Shown: positions 63,888-64,000 of the stretch, in pieces
How positions within the stretch are numbered: position 1 is the stretch's first letter
How the letters are laid out: every line of letters starts with the position of its first letter
DNA from: Cyanobacteria bacterium FACHB-502
Lineage (GTDB): Bacteria > Cyanobacteriota > Cyanobacteriia > Elainellales > Elainellaceae
DNA length: 64,000 nt
Direction of reading: 5' to 3'
NCBI GenBank assembly: GCA_014695325.1
Contig: JACJNZ010000048.1
Coordinates: forward strand, 358,512 to 422,511
Program-made: the position numbers and the translations under genes
Notes under the pieces: model-generated
What the model saw: only the letters and a program-made list of their open reading frames with translations
What the model was told of the DNA's origin: nothing
Database searches by the model: none

Positions 63888-64000
<113 letters not shown>

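Overview
The window is a piece of a filamentous-type cyanobacterial chromosome. Evidence: the palindrome GCGATCGC (HIP1) recurs throughout; there is a PsbQ/CyanoQ lipoprotein of photosystem II, an NhaS3-type antiporter, a cyanobacterial CoaR/CoaT cobalt system, an SmtA metallothionein with its SmtB repressor, and several cyanobacteria-restricted families (HpsJ-like, DUF3531, a PatD-like protein). The last ~113 bases are the 5' end of a 16S rRNA gene. No insertion sequence, prophage, CRISPR array or tRNA was found.

Layout. 1-7.5 kb: pyrE (cut by the window edge), a PatD-like small gene, the bifunctional (p)ppGpp enzyme Rel, an HpsJ-like membrane protein, a secreted GHL10-type glycosidase and an RTX-repeat gene broken by three frameshifts. 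7.5-18 kb: a long AT-rich gap, a polyprenyl-phosphate sugar transferase, a multi-GAF protein with a degenerate kinase domain, pyrD, a DUF3531 gene, ssb and the mreBCD cell-shape operon. 18-36 kb: a transketolase-like enzyme, murI, nhaS3, an amidase, an FHA protein, rpsU, murF, a LytM peptidase, birA, pgeF, a dihydroorotase gene broken by four single-base frameshifts, lepB and psbQ. 36-47.6 kb: a glycine-oxidase-like flavoprotein, four peptidoglycan-binding or L,D-transpeptidase-like genes, a large hybrid histidine kinase with an ethylene-receptor-like sensor, a diguanylate cyclase response regulator overlapping it, and a phytanoyl-CoA dioxygenase / GH43 pair.

47.6-55 kb is the most coherent specialised locus: a complete Nit1C-type cluster on the minus strand (flavoprotein MSMEG_0569, Sll0783/MSMEG_0572, nitrilase, radical SAM MSMEG_0568, GNAT MSMEG_0567, AIR-synthase-like protein, glycosyltransferase MSMEG_0565, MSMEG_0570). 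A near-canonical NtcA promoter (GTA-N8-TAC-N23-TAATCT) lies before the Sll0783-family gene, so nitrogen limitation is the likely trigger. A GAF-LuxR regulator sits immediately upstream on the same strand.

58-63.2 kb is a metal-homeostasis island: a cobalamin riboswitch, a DUF1636 protein, the divergent coaT/coaR pair (cobalt-efflux ATPase and its MerR-precorrin-isomerase regulator, with a spaced MerR-type promoter between them), then smtA-smtB in tandem behind an SmtB-type operator. The rRNA operon begins after a ~680-base leader.

The window is rich in envelope genes (mreBCD, murI, murF, pgeF, LytM, L,D-transpeptidase-like, PG-binding, lepB), but these are spread over many transcription units. 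Identifications rest on reading conserved motifs by eye; no database search was possible.
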